From positions 1,550,001-1,614,000 of the forward strand of contig BSDZ01000080.1 of assembly GCA_030268105.1 (NCBI GenBank): a DNA stretch of 64,000 bases. The letters are read 5' to 3'. The translations under genes were made by a program, and so were the position numbers. The stretch is from Volvox africanus. Lineage: Eukaryota; Chlorophyta; Chlorophyceae; Chlamydomonadales; Volvocaceae. Of this stretch, positions 1-12,904 are shown in pieces (the first letter of the stretch is position 1; every line of letters starts with the position of its first letter). Under the pieces are notes generated by a model. It was not told the origin of the DNA and did no database searches. It was given only the letters and a program-made list of their open reading frames with translations.

Positions 1-120
1 ACGCCAGATTATTTGAGCCAACGCCAGACCAAACTATGAAGTCTTCTTTTGACTATCGGATACCATGTAATGAATACTTTCTCGTAATAACTTCAGGCTT
101 CCTTATGTCTGATAGTCTAC
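1..120 (+). repeat. 120-bp repeat, inverted partner at 15142-15261
   Basis: The first 120 bases are the reverse complement of 15142-15261, with about nine mismatches by eye. The repeat may continue left of the window edge. The similarity stops abruptly just after position 120, which marks one true boundary. No ORF or terminal motif identifies the family. The pair brackets the GT49 gene in opposite orientation. It is probably two copies of one mobile element or a dispersed repeat. Confidence 0.8.
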
Positions 121-788
121 ATTTTAACATTCAGGTCGGTCCTTCTAAGTCCTGTCTTAGGGCCTTTTCAGGCATGTAACGTTTCGATCAAGTACGTGTC
201 ATACGGGCGAGCTGTCACTCAGCATCTACTTGTCTGCTGTATTGCCTTGACCTTACATAGTTCGCGACTGGTCGTAACGAGTGTAAACAATACGACATAA
301 TAGGAGGATTCCTGAGCGAAGCAGCCTGGCTTAGAATGTTTTTTTCTATAACTTTGCCGTGAGGACTGAAGGCCTACTGCGAGGCCTCGTGCGCACAACT
401 GGAATCCTATAGTTAACGAATTCGATATTTTGAATTAATGTCCCTATGGAAACAGCTACATCCGGGATTTGCAACCAGAACCTCTCCATATTGGTACAGG
501 TTTCGGGTAAAGGACATTCCGTTTTTTGCAACTGTGAGCACCACATGATCCTCAGAGGCCCCAATATTAGCACCGAGTGAAAACGCTTTCAAGTTATGAT
601 GGCGATTATGATGGTGACCCTATCCAGGCTGAATAGCCTCTCCGGCGGAAGGCCTCGGCCCATTAGGGGGACGGAGGGGTACGCGTAAACAACTAGAGCC
701 GGCTTGCCAGACATATTGAAAACACATCCTGACAGTCAACCTTCTTTACATACGTTTTTCAAAGCAAAATACTTGCTATGGCAGTTTT

Positions 789-911
789 ATGGCTTCAGAG
801 ATTGAACGAGATTTAATTCCAAAACATACTACAGAAGCTTTAAGAGTTCGTAAAGCGGAAAAAGCTTTAAACGTATCGCATTATCGTAAACGTAAACGTA
901 ACAGGCACTAG
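789..911 (+). other. 40-codon AT-rich ORF with organelle-like codon use
   Basis: An ATG-to-TAG reading frame of 40 residues begins MASEIERDLIPKHTTEAL and ends in a basic tail, RKRKRNRH. Leu is mostly TTA, Arg is mostly CGT and Lys is AAA. This resembles volvocine chloroplast genes and contrasts with the GC-rich third positions of the nuclear exons nearby. I do not recognise the protein. It may be a fragment of plastid DNA inserted in the nucleus, or chance. No intron or neighbouring exon is evident. Confidence 0.3.
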
Positions 912-1085
912 CAGGAGCTGATGATTAAGAGTGAAGCAACGGTGTACGGCGCTATCCAGGGGGCCTCTGGCATTATCGGGGCACGGGAATATTGTTCCTG
1001 TACAGCTACCACCCATGCATTCAAAAAATAATGAACCAACGGAAGCTAATTAACCAAACGCCCTGTGCTCTATCTATGTATCTAT

Positions 1086-1168
1086 CCATAATAACAATAA
1101 TATCGTGATAATTATAATAATAATAATATGCCGGCCGTAACCTGGAGTGCGTTAAGGGGTTGGAAAAC
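1086..1168 (-). mobile_element. retroposon 3' tail (hairpin plus TAA repeat), minus orientation
   Basis: Read on the minus strand, this has the layout CCCCTTAACGCACTCCAGG, then a GGT-TACG-GCC mini-hairpin, then an ATTATTATT-rich run. It matches the tails at 12800-12904, 16045-16101 and 20248-20290. Only the 3' end is recognisable. The body of the element is too diverged for me to delimit. Confidence 0.5.
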
Positions 1169-2142
1169 CGAGGGTTTTCATAGGTTCCCCTGTATGCCCG
1201 CACCGTTGGAGGGGCTATCTACCTAACTGGAACTACTTAACTAGAACTACCTAACTGGAACCAATAACGTTGGTTTGCTCGTATCGATTGCTCGTATCGA
1301 TTGCTCATTACTTGCTTTTTTTATCGGACATCGTGCGTGCCATACATGCATAAATGCAAACATGCAAAAAGCGAAAACCTCAATCCTAAGGGAGAAAGCA
1401 ATCAGGCTTATGCGTGGACGGACAGACAAACGGACGAAAACGGTACGTACATATGCAGTAGAATGTGCATGTGTAACAGCTCTTCAGGATTGTACGGACA
1501 CATACACTCATACATACCAAACTGATTAGTACGACAGTGAAAAGAGCGGAATATGCATCATGATTAAAAACGAAAGCCCCGGGTCACGCATGCCTGTCGT
1601 GTAATGTCATCGGAACTAACCCGGCGGGGGCGCGGCGGGGCCTTGCACCCGATGCACCCTTCTAACCAATCACCCGATGCATATTCATCATATATGTATG
1701 TCTCATCCTCATCCTCACCTCTAGCTAGGTAGTTAAATAAACATTATTGGTTTTGCTATAGTATCCATTACTACCCTACATTCAACAGTCGCTCGAGAAA
1801 TAGGCAGGCGCTGCAACCTATGTATCGGCATATGTATGTTCGTAAAGATATACTGACGGCGGCGAGGGACGTAACAAGCAAGCAAGCCCTCACATAGATT
1901 GCACGACTTGGCACTATCGGTGCATCATATATACATACACGCATACCAAACACGGTACGTGCACATACAGCAACATGATGAAAGAGCAAGCAAGCAGCAC
2001 AATGCACGACTGCCTGACTGCACTCAATATGTTTTAAACCCTAAACCCAAATAATAAAGCTTCTTGCGAACAGTGAATCCAAAAACACAGCTTCACTTGG
2101 ACGAGCTTTTCACGCGTTTTGCATCTATCGTACACTTGAAGG

Positions 2143-2146
2143 TGTA

Positions 2147-2197
<51 letters not shown>

Positions 2198-2276
2198 GGC
2201 TGTATGGCTGTATGGCTGTATGTGCATGTGTATGTGTATGTGTGGGGCGTCTCTTCATGAAAAGACGCCCCACACA
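2143..2276 (+). repeat. TGTATG microsatellite ending in a 14-bp perfect hairpin
   Basis: A (TGTATG)n/(TG)n run from about 2143 ends in the arm TGTGTGGGGCGTCT (2239-2252), a 10-nt spacer, and the exact complementary arm at 2263-2276. The long minus-strand ORFs across this run are products of the repeat. Confidence 0.75.
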
Positions 2277-3300
2277 ATGCAAGCCGAAGGGAAGTAACGT
2301 ACACAGCCAGTCCTCCCCTTGGCCGCCACGAATACAAGCCATCAAGCCAGGCATACAATCCTCATTAGACAGCCCGTGACAGATACCCAGATACACATAC
2401 AGATGCATTTGCTTACTTCATGCACTTGCTGGACGTGTGTATATATGTATATGTAAATATCTTCCTTTTTCTCGTGGGATGGAGGTTAGCCTGGTAGTTG
2501 TCGCCGTGGGTTGCTTGATTGCCTGCCAATCGGTACAAAGGAATGGGGGGTGAAATGGCGTTTTTCGTTCCTTCGTTACTCCGGCGCTGTTCACACGCAC
2601 CACGCCGCCTCATGCATGTACACATGGGTGAAGGATTCGTACCCTTCACGCCATCCAAGCAAGGCACGCCATGCATCCGACCGATGTTAAATCCCCCCCC
2701 CAAACCGCCAAACCTGCCACGTCATCCAATCGGCCTCAATTCTCCAAGCATACCATCAAATAAACCTGCCACGCACCCACCCACCATCCCGCATACATAC
2801 GCGTCCGTACATCGTCCGTACATTGTCCAAAAATTAGTGTCCCAAACTGCGGTCCTCAAACTGCTGCGGTGCAAGGTCAATCTACATCATTACATCCATG
2901 CATGCATATGGGGTATCCGATGGTCTTGCCATTCACTGCGACCGACTGCACCGGCTATCCTCCCTCGCTCCCTTCGTCCCTCCCTCCCTCCATCCATCCT
3001 GCCCTTAACTAGCTACCTTACCTAGCTGGATATGCCCGTCCCTCTCGTTCTTCTCCTCTGCCTGCCCTTCATCAGCAGCAACCACACACACGCACCCACA
3101 GACAGACACTATGAGGTTGCTGATGATGAGGCACCTATTGCCCCCAAACTGCAAACCCCAAGTCGTCACCTAAACCATTATGTATTCCACACATAGCACC
3201 CTCGCCTGAAGCCTTTCCCCCCTGAAGCCCACATGCATGAGAAAGCAAGGAAACAAGCGAGGAGAAGAGTACACCTGCCTTTTCACACTGGCTGCAGCTT

Positions 3301-5754
3301 CTACTGCTCCTGATGAGACTTCTCGCCATTATTCCACCACGGCAGCACTCCCATGCAGTACTCCGTACTTGGATCCAAAACCGGGACGTAGCTTTGCGTT
3401 TTCATGGCGACACGTGCATCCTTGTACACGTGCAAGTTGCTCCAGAAGATGTTGTACCGCATTTTGTGCTGGTACGTGTCGTGGATGATGGCTTCAGCAC
3501 GCTTGCGAGCGATGAACTGCCCGTGGTGTATTGAAACAAAGGGGGCGAGGGCCTTGCGCAAATCATGTATGCAGCTTTGGAATGCTTTCTGGACGTCGCG
3601 AGGCAGGTGGAAAAAGGTTTGTAGCTGCAAGCCGTTCTTGTTTGTGTCGGGGCGAGGGAGAGGGCGAGGGAGAGATTCAGATACCGACAGGATTGTTTAA
3701 CGTCGTAATACTTATTGACAATACGTACTGCATTGTCGGACGGCTCTATTTACCTGCATCTCAGGATTCAAAGTTGCTGCTGGAGGGCGTGCCATTGCCG
3801 GCGGAGTCCGCTGCTGCTGCTTTTGCCGCAGCTGCTGCTTTTGCCGCTGTTGAGGGTCCTGAAGCTGCGCCTGCAGCTTGCGTCGCTGCTTCCACGGCCA
3901 TTGAGTCAGGCCGTAAAGGGCTAGGGTATCTTCCGTACCGGATGTTTCCGTATTTGAGATTTTAGTTACCGTTGCGAATGCGCTTATGTCAGAACTCTCG
4001 TACTCGGCAAGCTCCGAGACACCAGGCGGTTTCGGAGTGTAGTTCTTTATAACCGACGCATTAACCCACGCGTTCCGTTCTGCGACACTACTCTCGGCCC
4101 TCTCATCAGGTACCACATGGAAGTTCGTGGCTAGGAGGCCACGGCCGTCGGTGTGCAGCTTATGCGGCTGCTTTTGTTTCCCCGGTTGCCCATCAAGGCC
4201 CTGTCTGTTACGCCGCCGCGCAGCGGTATCGGGTGATGATTGTTGAAGCAGCGACATAAGCTGTTGCAGTTGATGGCTTTCGGCGTCTTGAAGCTCATGT
4301 AGCAGCATCCCAGTGACCTTTCGCATGACTGTGCGAAGTAACCGCCTGCACAACCAAGCACGAGCCGCCCAAGCGAACGAACGAGCGAACCAGTAAATAC
4401 GCCATCCTTTGGAGGTTAATATTCTGACCTAAGTACATCATATATATCTTTGAGTTTCTCATTTTCGCTCATTGGGCTTATATGTTTGGGTTTCTTATTC
4501 AAACTTTCGCATTCCGGCCTGTGGTATTATTTATAATTGCATAATAGTACGCATTATGCCGGACGCAAACATACGTTCGCGTGAAAATCCTAACAAACAA
4601 AGCAAAACAATTTCGTTCTCGAGTCGGTTTTCCGGCATCCGGCAGGTAATATAAACCTTGAACGACGTGGTACATGCATCTGGATGTAATAAATTTTATA
4701 ACATTCCAATTTTATAACATCTCAATCACTAAGCCTATTTCGCTCAAAACAACCTTGCAACGTTGAAAATGCAAAGCTATGGAGTAAACATTATCTCTTT
4801 TATAATAAGTGGCGTATGATTGATAATGCATGCTCATAGAATAAGACTTTTTATTCGGGTCGTCTCGCTTCGCCGACAAATGAAATGTCGCCTTACTCCT
4901 GCTTCCTCTGACCGTTACCCTAACTTAAGTACCGTACTCTGATTCGGTACTCTGCTGGCCGTACCCGATAAGTTTACAGTTGTTTTTGTATGCTTCTAAA
5001 ACCGGGCGAAGTAATCGCACGTGCGCGCCGGCTGGTTCAAAACGACTAAGACGGAGACCCGCCGTCGAAAACTTAACCTGTAATCGGAAGCATCCTCATT
5101 GAGCTCTCCGCGCGCTGTACTCCGAGTATGGGGTCGGTGGATGAGGAAGGCTGCCGGATGCACGTTGAACAGCGCTCCTGTCGCATTTGTGGCAGCCACC
5201 TGGTGACGGGCGGGTAGAAGTAAGTTGGGATACACACCGCATCATGTTGAACATGTTGAATATACACACACACACAAAGATACAAAAATACAAAGATACG
5301 GGAGTCAGACGGGCAGTTAAACAAATGGCGGCGGCATCATCTGCACGCACGCGCGCAGTCCATCATGCATATGATTACTTAGGGTTAGAGAAAATCATGA
5401 AAACTCATATACGGGTAGATGGTTGGATGGCTGGGTGGATGGCTGGGTGGATGGATGATACATTCCTAACGATAAATCGAATTGGATCAAGCCCTGTATT
5501 TCCAGCCGTTTATTTTGTGTGCTGCCTGATATTCTTTAGATCCTGCACGCTTGCCTGGATGATTTTGTTATGACCGTAGCCTCGCAGCCGGGCGTCATGC
5601 CAGGGTACCACTTGCCGCCCAGCCATAAACCACGGTTCGAACTTCCGCGCGTAGGAAATGTCGTACGTCTCATTCGTCTGTTGCATGCACATAGAGCAGG
5701 CGGAGAAAGGAACTTACCCCGGGACGCTAACAAGGATGCAGGGGTGAGGTGGCG

Positions 5755-5787
<33 letters not shown>

Positions 5788-7833
5788 GTGTTACACTGCG
5801 GACGAGTTGCCCTGATAGGACCAGCACCGGGGACCCTGACCGGGCCGCCAAACCACAGTGCAGCAGGGGGGAACACACGGCTGAGTCTGTTCGCCCTGCC
5901 ATGCGCTCCTCCCCTCGCTCGAGGCAGCAAGGGCAAACAGGCCTCACGAGCCTCTAGCCTGGCTACAAAAAGGAACAGAGCCAACCACACCAGTTCCCAG
6001 ACGGAGAGGGCAAGAGGGCAAGGGAGCAACCCCTACCCCCCTAGAAACAAGGAAACCCCCTTCCTCCATCTCCCCTGCCTCCCAAGCACAAAGCCTGGCC
6101 CTCCCTCCTAGGGACACTCTTAACCAAGGAAAGGGGGAGCTCAGCTATGAACCTCCCAAACTGCCCAGCAGAAAAGCTAGACTCCTCCGAAGACCGGGGG
6201 GGGGACAAGAAGCCACTCAGGGGCCCCCTGAAAAGCTCAATGGCCCACAGAGAGTCCTAGCTACCCCTACCAGCAAGACAGGCTGGGGAGCCCTCCCTCT
6301 CCACCTACTGGATCCCTCTCAGTCCCCACGGCGAAGGAAGGGCCAGCCCTACCCAGGATCACACCTCCCTGCCTTCTCCCCACGACCAGCCAACTCTGGC
6401 GGCCAGGCACTCCTCACCCCGCTTCCCCAGAACTACCCCTCCTCCCTGAGTTCCCCGCCCTCTCGTATTTATGTATGTATGTATATGTGTGTGCGTGTGT
6501 GCGTGTGTGCATGCCTCGTTCCACAAATATTGATGAATGGCCTATCGATAAGTGGTCTACCTAGGCTGACCATTTATTTATTACCGATCGACAGATCAGC
6601 GTATGTAGGCCTAATAAGGATTCATACATAAACGGGAAAAACCACTCATCGTCATGGACCACATCATCAGATACAAATCACGGGCAAATCACGAGCGTTA
6701 AACATTAACGGGTGGCCTTTAATAATGCTTGCTATAAGTTCAACCGGTAACCGTCGAATGGATCTTGCCCGAAACCAGTGCAGGTAGTTGGTGGCCCCGT
6801 GGCCAGCTGGAAAGTTCCGAACGTGGAAGGGCAGCGCCGCATCCAGAACCACAGCCACCTGTACATATGCATGTGGGGGAATTAAATAGATAGAGGATAT
6901 CATCATTATGCATGGCACATGGGCTTGTACGGCACAGGTATGCATGTGTCAGGCAAGCAAAAGTTTTGCATTGAGGCATCATAAGAGCAAAATAAGGCCC
7001 TGAGGAGCAGGTTAGGTTGAAGGGGGAATGGCGCGAGTACCCTACCCTGTACATACCCTGCCTAGCAGATACAGACATCTTCCGCAACCTTGCCTTAACA
7101 AAGAAAGCGTTCATCGACAATAATCACAACAGCTGCTTTCATATTTTCAATCCACCATCAACGCCCGCCACGACGACAACGCCGTGATGGGGGGCTGCCC
7201 ATGGGGGGCTGCCCGTGGGGGCATCCGCCTAGATATATGGCTGCATGTCGGTCAGAGCTTCGTACATGTCGTTACAATAAACGCACGCACGCGTGCGTCG
7301 ATCTGCATTCATTCTGGAAAGCAAGGGCTAAGCCCAACCACGCACCCACCCAACTAACCCACGCAACGACTTCACCCACCTCCAACTGTGCCTTAGTCAT
7401 GTTTGCCATCCTATCTGCAATACGGATATTTTCCGCTGAAGACGTCTCATTGGCCGTCTGGAACGCGGGAAGTACGAACACCCTGGGCACCTTGCCGCTG
7501 CTGCTGCTACTGCTGCTACTGCTACTGCGGCCAGCGGTGGCGCGTCTCGCTGTTGACACTTGTGGGTCCCTCTCCAGCTCCTGCAGCGGCCGCTGCCATG
7601 TGGCCGCAGTGGCCGCCGTTGCAGAGGAGCCGCTGCTCGGTTTGGCAACGGACCAATTTGCCAGGAGCCCCGGCGGAGCGCAGGCGTTTATGTACCATCT
7701 GCGATAGTGCGGAATGATTGGATGTAGGACACAAGAGTATACGTGGTTGTAATATGGAATATTTATCCAACAGGTAATTATTTATGTCACATATATCGTA
7801 TACAGGGGTGTGACGGTTGTGTCTTGCTCGATA

Positions 7834-7879
<46 letters not shown>

Positions 7880-10800
7880 GGAGGAGGAGGAGGAGGAGGA
7901 GGAGGAGGAGGAGGAGGAGGAGGACTGCAGGTGCAAAAGCCATGCACGGGAGGCCGGTGTCGTACGGCAAGTATACGATGCAGGTACGGCAGAGTATGGC
8001 AGAGCATGGCAGAGTACACGATGAGGCCACCACCTCTCGGACACATACATGCCCCGCGTATTCCTTATACGACGCAGGGTACATTAGCATGTCGCACAGC
8101 TAGTTGCGTACAGTTGGCTCTATCTCTTTCCCCATCCTGTCATACGGGTTTATCAGGGCGGGGCAGTACACGGCAGTACACGGCGAGATGCACGACGGAA
8201 AGCTGTACGGTACATACTTAGCGGTAGTCTTATTGCGCATGTCGCGCAGCAGATCTCGGCTGGGCAGCATGTCCACATCCAGCATCGCAATAAGAGGTGT
8301 GCGCGCCTGTGCAGTTATTCGGACGTAAAGATACACGTTGGCGCTAGAATTATAAACTTAAATTAAATTTAATAAATTAAAACCCTTCGCGCTAAACCCA
8401 AATTTAAATCATTTCAACAAAAAACATAACGCTATGGTATGTGACTTAATTAACTATTTTAAGGGTGGTGATTATAATTCTGTTCTCATAAATCACCCGT
8501 ACATCGTACATCGTACATCGTATACTCCCCACGACGGCGGCACTGGAGCTACTGAAGAATTTTCACACGCTTATATTATCGTGCGTGCCTTAGGCAGGTC
8601 AATCACTAATGGTGTGGAATCCTCATCTCGTCGTGAAACATGTCAAGAAAGATGTCAAGTCAGGAGCTACATCCTATCTACGCATAACAAGGGTGATAAC
8701 GGCGGGGGGGCCCTCATCATCATGTCGTCCGCGGAAATCTTCCTTCGCGACATCCAAATTATGATTAGTCTAGGGTGACGCAAAGAGATTGAAAATGATA
8801 TAATAATAAATGGTAATACAATAATATATGAATGTATGTAATATGAATATGAAGAAAAGAATACAAATATTTGATGAGTAATATGAATATCCCCCCATCA
8901 CATCACACCTGAAGTCGTGCCCAGTTGCGCAGAAGATTCACGGGATAGAGAGTTTTCATGGCCCGTGGGTCGGTGTATAACTCGTACACCAGCATCAAAT
9001 CCAACGAACACCATCTGGTGGTCGGGTTACGGTGTACGGCATATATATTCATACGCTGTGTGAACCGGGGCATCTTTTGAGTGCATGAGTTATCTGAACG
9101 AGAGAGTGCTGGCAGCGTGTGGAGCGACGACAGGTGAGGTAAGGAATGGCAGGGAGGACTCTTTCATAGCACACTAGATGCTATTATTAACCGAATGTAT
9201 TACACGTCATGAGATCGAGATTCCATTTTTACTTCGATCGGGAATCCGTGCATACTCGTACATATCCATACAGTTCTGCCCGAAAATGTCTCAGTTGCAG
9301 TTGATCTCCCCGTTCCAACACTTGGCCGAGATAAGTGCGTTTATTATATTTCTGTGAAAAAATGTTAATTTAAACATTAATAATTATTTATTCAGGTTAT
9401 ACAAATTTAGTATACTATAAGTATAGTAGTAAACAGAAAACTTTTGAAAAACGTGCTGTTAAACTTCGTCTCACCTTTTTTGCTCCATCTCCAGCCAAAA
9501 CGTCCGTACCAAGTCCGTTGTGTCCCGGAGAATGGTCAACTGGGCCACAGTCAGGTCGCGATGTCCGTGTCTGCCGCCGTCAGAGATCTGCGACAATCGC
9601 GATGAGCTTGCCGTACGGCGACCTTTAGCGCCGCCGGTGCTGAAACCGGTTTCAATTCCCATCTTTGACTTCGCGGTTACGACTGATTTGAGACCGCGAA
9701 ATCCCGCCGACGCAGCGGGTCCCGTCAGGAACGGCGACCAATAAGGCCCATCGACACCGCCGCCGTCACCGCCAGGCATTACGGCGCCACTGCCGTCGTT
9801 ATCGCCGCCACCGGGACCACTGAGGGGCCGCCGCCGGCCTTTGTCCTCTTTAGCGCCGAGCTTTCGTTGACGGGAGGTCTTGTGTTGCAGTCCGCGTTTT
9901 TTGCCTTCACCGCCCCTGGCGCCGTCGCCGCCGCCGTCCAGCCCGGCGCCCTCAATCTCAATGGGCAGGTACACTGCCGCGCTCAGGGGGCCGTGGTAGG
10001 CTCGGCACATGGCGCGAAGTTGATGGAGCCGGTCGGCAGACAGTTGGGTGACAACGGTCAGAGGCAGTGTCGTGTTGTGCGATGACCACCAGACTCCTAG
10101 AGATGGGATGGCGTGTGTGTGTGTGTGTGTGTGTGTTTCGGGGGGGCGGGGTGGGGGAGGTTATGCGTTAGATGAGATGTGGGTTAGATGGGTATATCTG
10201 AATGGGTTTTCATTCTTTTATGTTTTTTGTAACGGACAGGATAAATCCAATCCACGGATCGAAAATTGATGGATGGATCCAGGGTCAACCTTGCTCACCA
10301 AGGACTTTGACCGTGGGCCTTACAGTCCCCACGTCCTCCCAGCCAGCGACCATGCCCTCGTAGGGGTGGTTTAGGCATTGCTGCAGCATCACGGCACCAG
10401 AGACCGTTGGTCCACGATGCGGGCTGACATCGGCGCCGCTGTTACTGTTGTCACCTGCTACGTGCCTTTTCCTGTCCTGTTTCTGCTTCTCCTGCTTCTG
10501 CTTCTGCTGCTTCTGATTATTCAGGTTTTGCTGCTTCTGCTGCTGATATTGTACCGCGTCCAAGACAGGGGCCTCGGCGGGTTCCTGAAGTGGCGGCCGC
10601 CCGCCGCCGGTCTTCCCACCGACACTTCTGGAGGTTTCGCGAAGTAATCGCATGACACGCTGCCCAGCCGTCGCTGCCGCCGCCGCTTCCGGCCCCGACG
10701 ACGACGACAACAACGAGGTGGTGAGGACAGCGTTGGCGGCGTCTGCAACATTCCCTCCGTGGTGCCCCACAAGCCGTACTTCCCCACGCCGTCTATCAAA

Positions 10801-12006
10801 ATCGGCGCCGCCGCCAGCCGCCGCAGTCGCTGTGTCGCCAGCTTCCGCAAGCACTCGTGCAGCGGCTGTAGCAGTCCCCGAGGGCTGCGTTATCTGAAGA
10901 AGTTGCAACAGAGGGAGTGGTGGAGGATGCGGCAGCATGTGTGCACGTTGTACAACGGCCAAAAGTCCAGCCGACGCCGCCAGTAGCAATGCCGCCATAA
11001 GGCCTAATTGTACGGCTGGGGGCCTCCCGCGAGGCCCAGAGCAGGCGGCGCCGCCATCAGGTGGCGGGTGCATCATGCGCGGCTGCTGATGCTGTGGCGG
11101 CGGCGGCAACGGCGGCAGCCGGTCCGACGGGTCCTGTAGGCTGATGGCGGCGGCCGTAGTGGCGCGTCGTGCTGTCACGAATCGTACAGCATGCGACACG
11201 GTCCGTCGAAGTTGCCAGGGGAATGGATCATCGTGTGTGGTTTCGGAAGATGAGTCCGGGGGAATGGTGGCGGTTTGAACCCACAAGGATTCCTTAGGCT
11301 GCTCGCCCCGCTGCTGCTGCTCCTGCTGCTGCTCCTGCTGCTGCTGTGGATGTGACGGCGGCGCCGCCATGGACAGTTTTGACATCGACAGGGAAAAGCT
11401 TCCCCCCGCTGCCGCCGCCGCCGCCACTGCTACTGCTTCACAAGATGGCGTTTCCGCCGTACATGGCATCACCCGCGTCGCCTGCTGCTGCTGGCCCGCT
11501 GCTGCTGCTGCTGCTGCTGCTTGTGATGGCGCAGAAAACGCATAAGGAAATAACGAACCCAGGTCGGGCCATGGTAACGAGAATTTCTTAGTGACGGCCG
11601 CGCCGCCACACGCCGGCAGCATCTTATTCAGTCGCCGCGACGACGGCGAAGAAACTGAAGGAACCAGCTCCACCACCTCCGCCGGCGGGTTGGAAGACAG
11701 GGGAAACGCACTACCCGCTGTACCAGCGGCACCGGCAGTAGCCATGTTGAGAGGTGGTGGAATGGGAGCCGCCGCTGCGGCCGCGCCTGATCTCGCGCCT
11801 GATGACGCGGAAAACAGACTCAAGGCGAAGGAAGAAGGCCGCGCCGGGTGGCGGGGAAGAAGGCCGCACAGGTCATCGGCAGCAGGGGAGGAACTGTGTG
11901 GTGGCTCGTCATGATCATCAGGTGGTGATCGATTTGCAGGTGGAAGCTCTCCTGGGCGGGTCCTCCCCGAGCTTCTCCCAGAGGATGAGGAGGTCCCATA
12001 CCGCAT
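3301..12006 (-). CDS. GT49-family (LARGE/B4GAT1-like) glycosyltransferase
   Basis: Probable Golgi type II membrane glycosyltransferase. Exons by splice site and phase: 12006-10299, 10096-9475, 9093-8909, 8306-8218, 7698-7380, 6858-6769, 5677-5555, 5199-5078, 4345-3754 and 3624-3301 (TAG). Family motifs in order are LSADRLHQLRAMCRAYHGPL and AVYLP (exon 2), LYPVNLLRNWARL (exon 3), AMLDVDMLPS with the metal-binding D-x-D (exon 4), FVLPAFQT (exon 5), FPAGHGATNYLHW (exon 6), FEPWFMAGR and GYGHNKI (exon 7) and FLIHRPH (exon 8). From exon 3 to the stop the phases close. Exon 2 ends in phase 2 but exon 3 needs phase 1, so one small exon or a different splice site is missing there. A membrane segment lies at about residues 331-352, after a long Ala/Gln/Ser-rich region. 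Met311 is an alternative start that would give a normal short cytosolic tail. A TATTTATA motif lies on the minus strand near 12150-12138. The acceptor sugar is unknown. Confidence 0.88.
5754..6511. other. T-poor, C/A-rich intronic block between TG repeats
   Basis: This lies inside the GT49 intron between the exons ending at 6769 and starting at 5677. The plus strand from about 5790 to 6465 is visibly T-poor and rich in CCC, AGG and CAG, unlike the flanking AT-rich intron. (TG)n-type microsatellites flank it at 5754-5786 and 6466-6511. I see no coding motif. It may be an old insertion whose ends were the microsatellites. Confidence 0.45.
7834..7921 (+). repeat. (GAT)n then (GAG)n triplet repeat in a GT49 intron
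   Basis: About fifteen GAT/ATG triplets pass directly into about fourteen GAG triplets. This lies in the GT49 intron between exons ending at 8218 and starting at 7698. The Asp/Glu, Met/Arg, His/Pro and Ile/Leu homopolymer ORFs seen in all frames are artefacts of the repeat. Confidence 0.9.
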
Positions 12007-12799
12007 GTCTCGCCGGTTGCGTGGCAGCTGCTGGGTGGCTGGGGATCGATGAAGGGAAATACACTCTATCTATCTGTTACTTCGGTTAGCACGGGCCGTA
12101 CCTGAGCGAGGACAAGGCTTTATTTGGCAGCTTCAATGGTATAAATATGCAGCAGGATACGATTTCACTCGCATCCAGCACTGCGGCAGGTGGCGTAAGT
12201 TGTCGAGCGGCACGATCGATCCTGATGTTCTTGGGTCGTGTATGTGTTATGTCGGCTCGGCTCGGCTTGCTTCTCCCTGCGGCTCGAGGTAGCGTGGCGG
12301 CGCCGACAACTACTGGCAGCGATTAGATAGCTAGCGCGCGGCCGCAGTTCGTTGACTGATGACGACTGAACTGCGTGCTGGGATTATAATGTATGGCAAC
12401 GCCACGGCGGGAGAATATAAGCTAATCGCGTTAGGAAGTGTGCTTTACTTGGATGGACAACAATATATATAATACAGACAACGGACGGATAAATAAGGAC
12501 AGAACTGGAACATTAATGTATTTAGATTAAGCTTTATATATATATCGCAATATGTCGAGGCAATGCAGCAGCAGCTAGCTAGGCAGGTCATCAAGTACGG
12601 CATGTCGGATGGACGGATCGATGGAGGTTGCACGCAGTAGCTAAGCAAGCAGGTACGTTGACGACCATCGATCACGAAATGCCTAGCTAGCTAGTTAGTT
12701 ACGTAGGTAGTAGTCCTCCTGCTGGCTGCTGGCTGGGATAACATAATAATAGTGACATTCGGTGCGTGGTGCGAGCATGCAGGGGAGCGAGGCGATGCA

Positions 12800-12904
12800 A
12801 CCCCTCAACGCCAGGCTACGGCCGGCGAATTATTTTTATATCTTTAATTATCATCATCATTATTATTTATCATCATGATTATTATTATCATTATCATTAT
12901 TATT
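12800..12904 (+). mobile_element. retroposon 3' tail (hairpin plus ATT-rich run)
   Basis: CAACCCCTCAACGCCAGGC is followed by the loop TACG and the pairing GCCGG. A long run of ATT/ATC triplets comes next. The organisation is the same as at 16045-16101. The upstream body is not delimited. Confidence 0.5.

Larger units (their letters stand above)
1..3300. other. gene-poor stretch downstream of the GT49 gene
   Basis: I see no convincing coding exon here. It holds the 120-bp repeat copy (1-120), a small organelle-like ORF (789-911), a minus-strand retroposon tail (1086-1168), a TGTATG microsatellite with a hairpin (2143-2276) and pyrimidine-rich CCATCC/CCTCCC tracts (2650-3070). The part next to 3300 should be the GT49 3' UTR. 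A TGTAA motif, the usual volvocine polyadenylation signal, lies on the minus strand at 2894-2890, about 400 nt past the stop. Confidence 0.5.

Noticed and set aside
10285..12006. Separate gene encoded only by the first GT49 exon
   Set aside because: A strong donor at 10299 and matching phase join it to the exon carrying the first GT49 motif, and its membrane segment is what such an enzyme needs.
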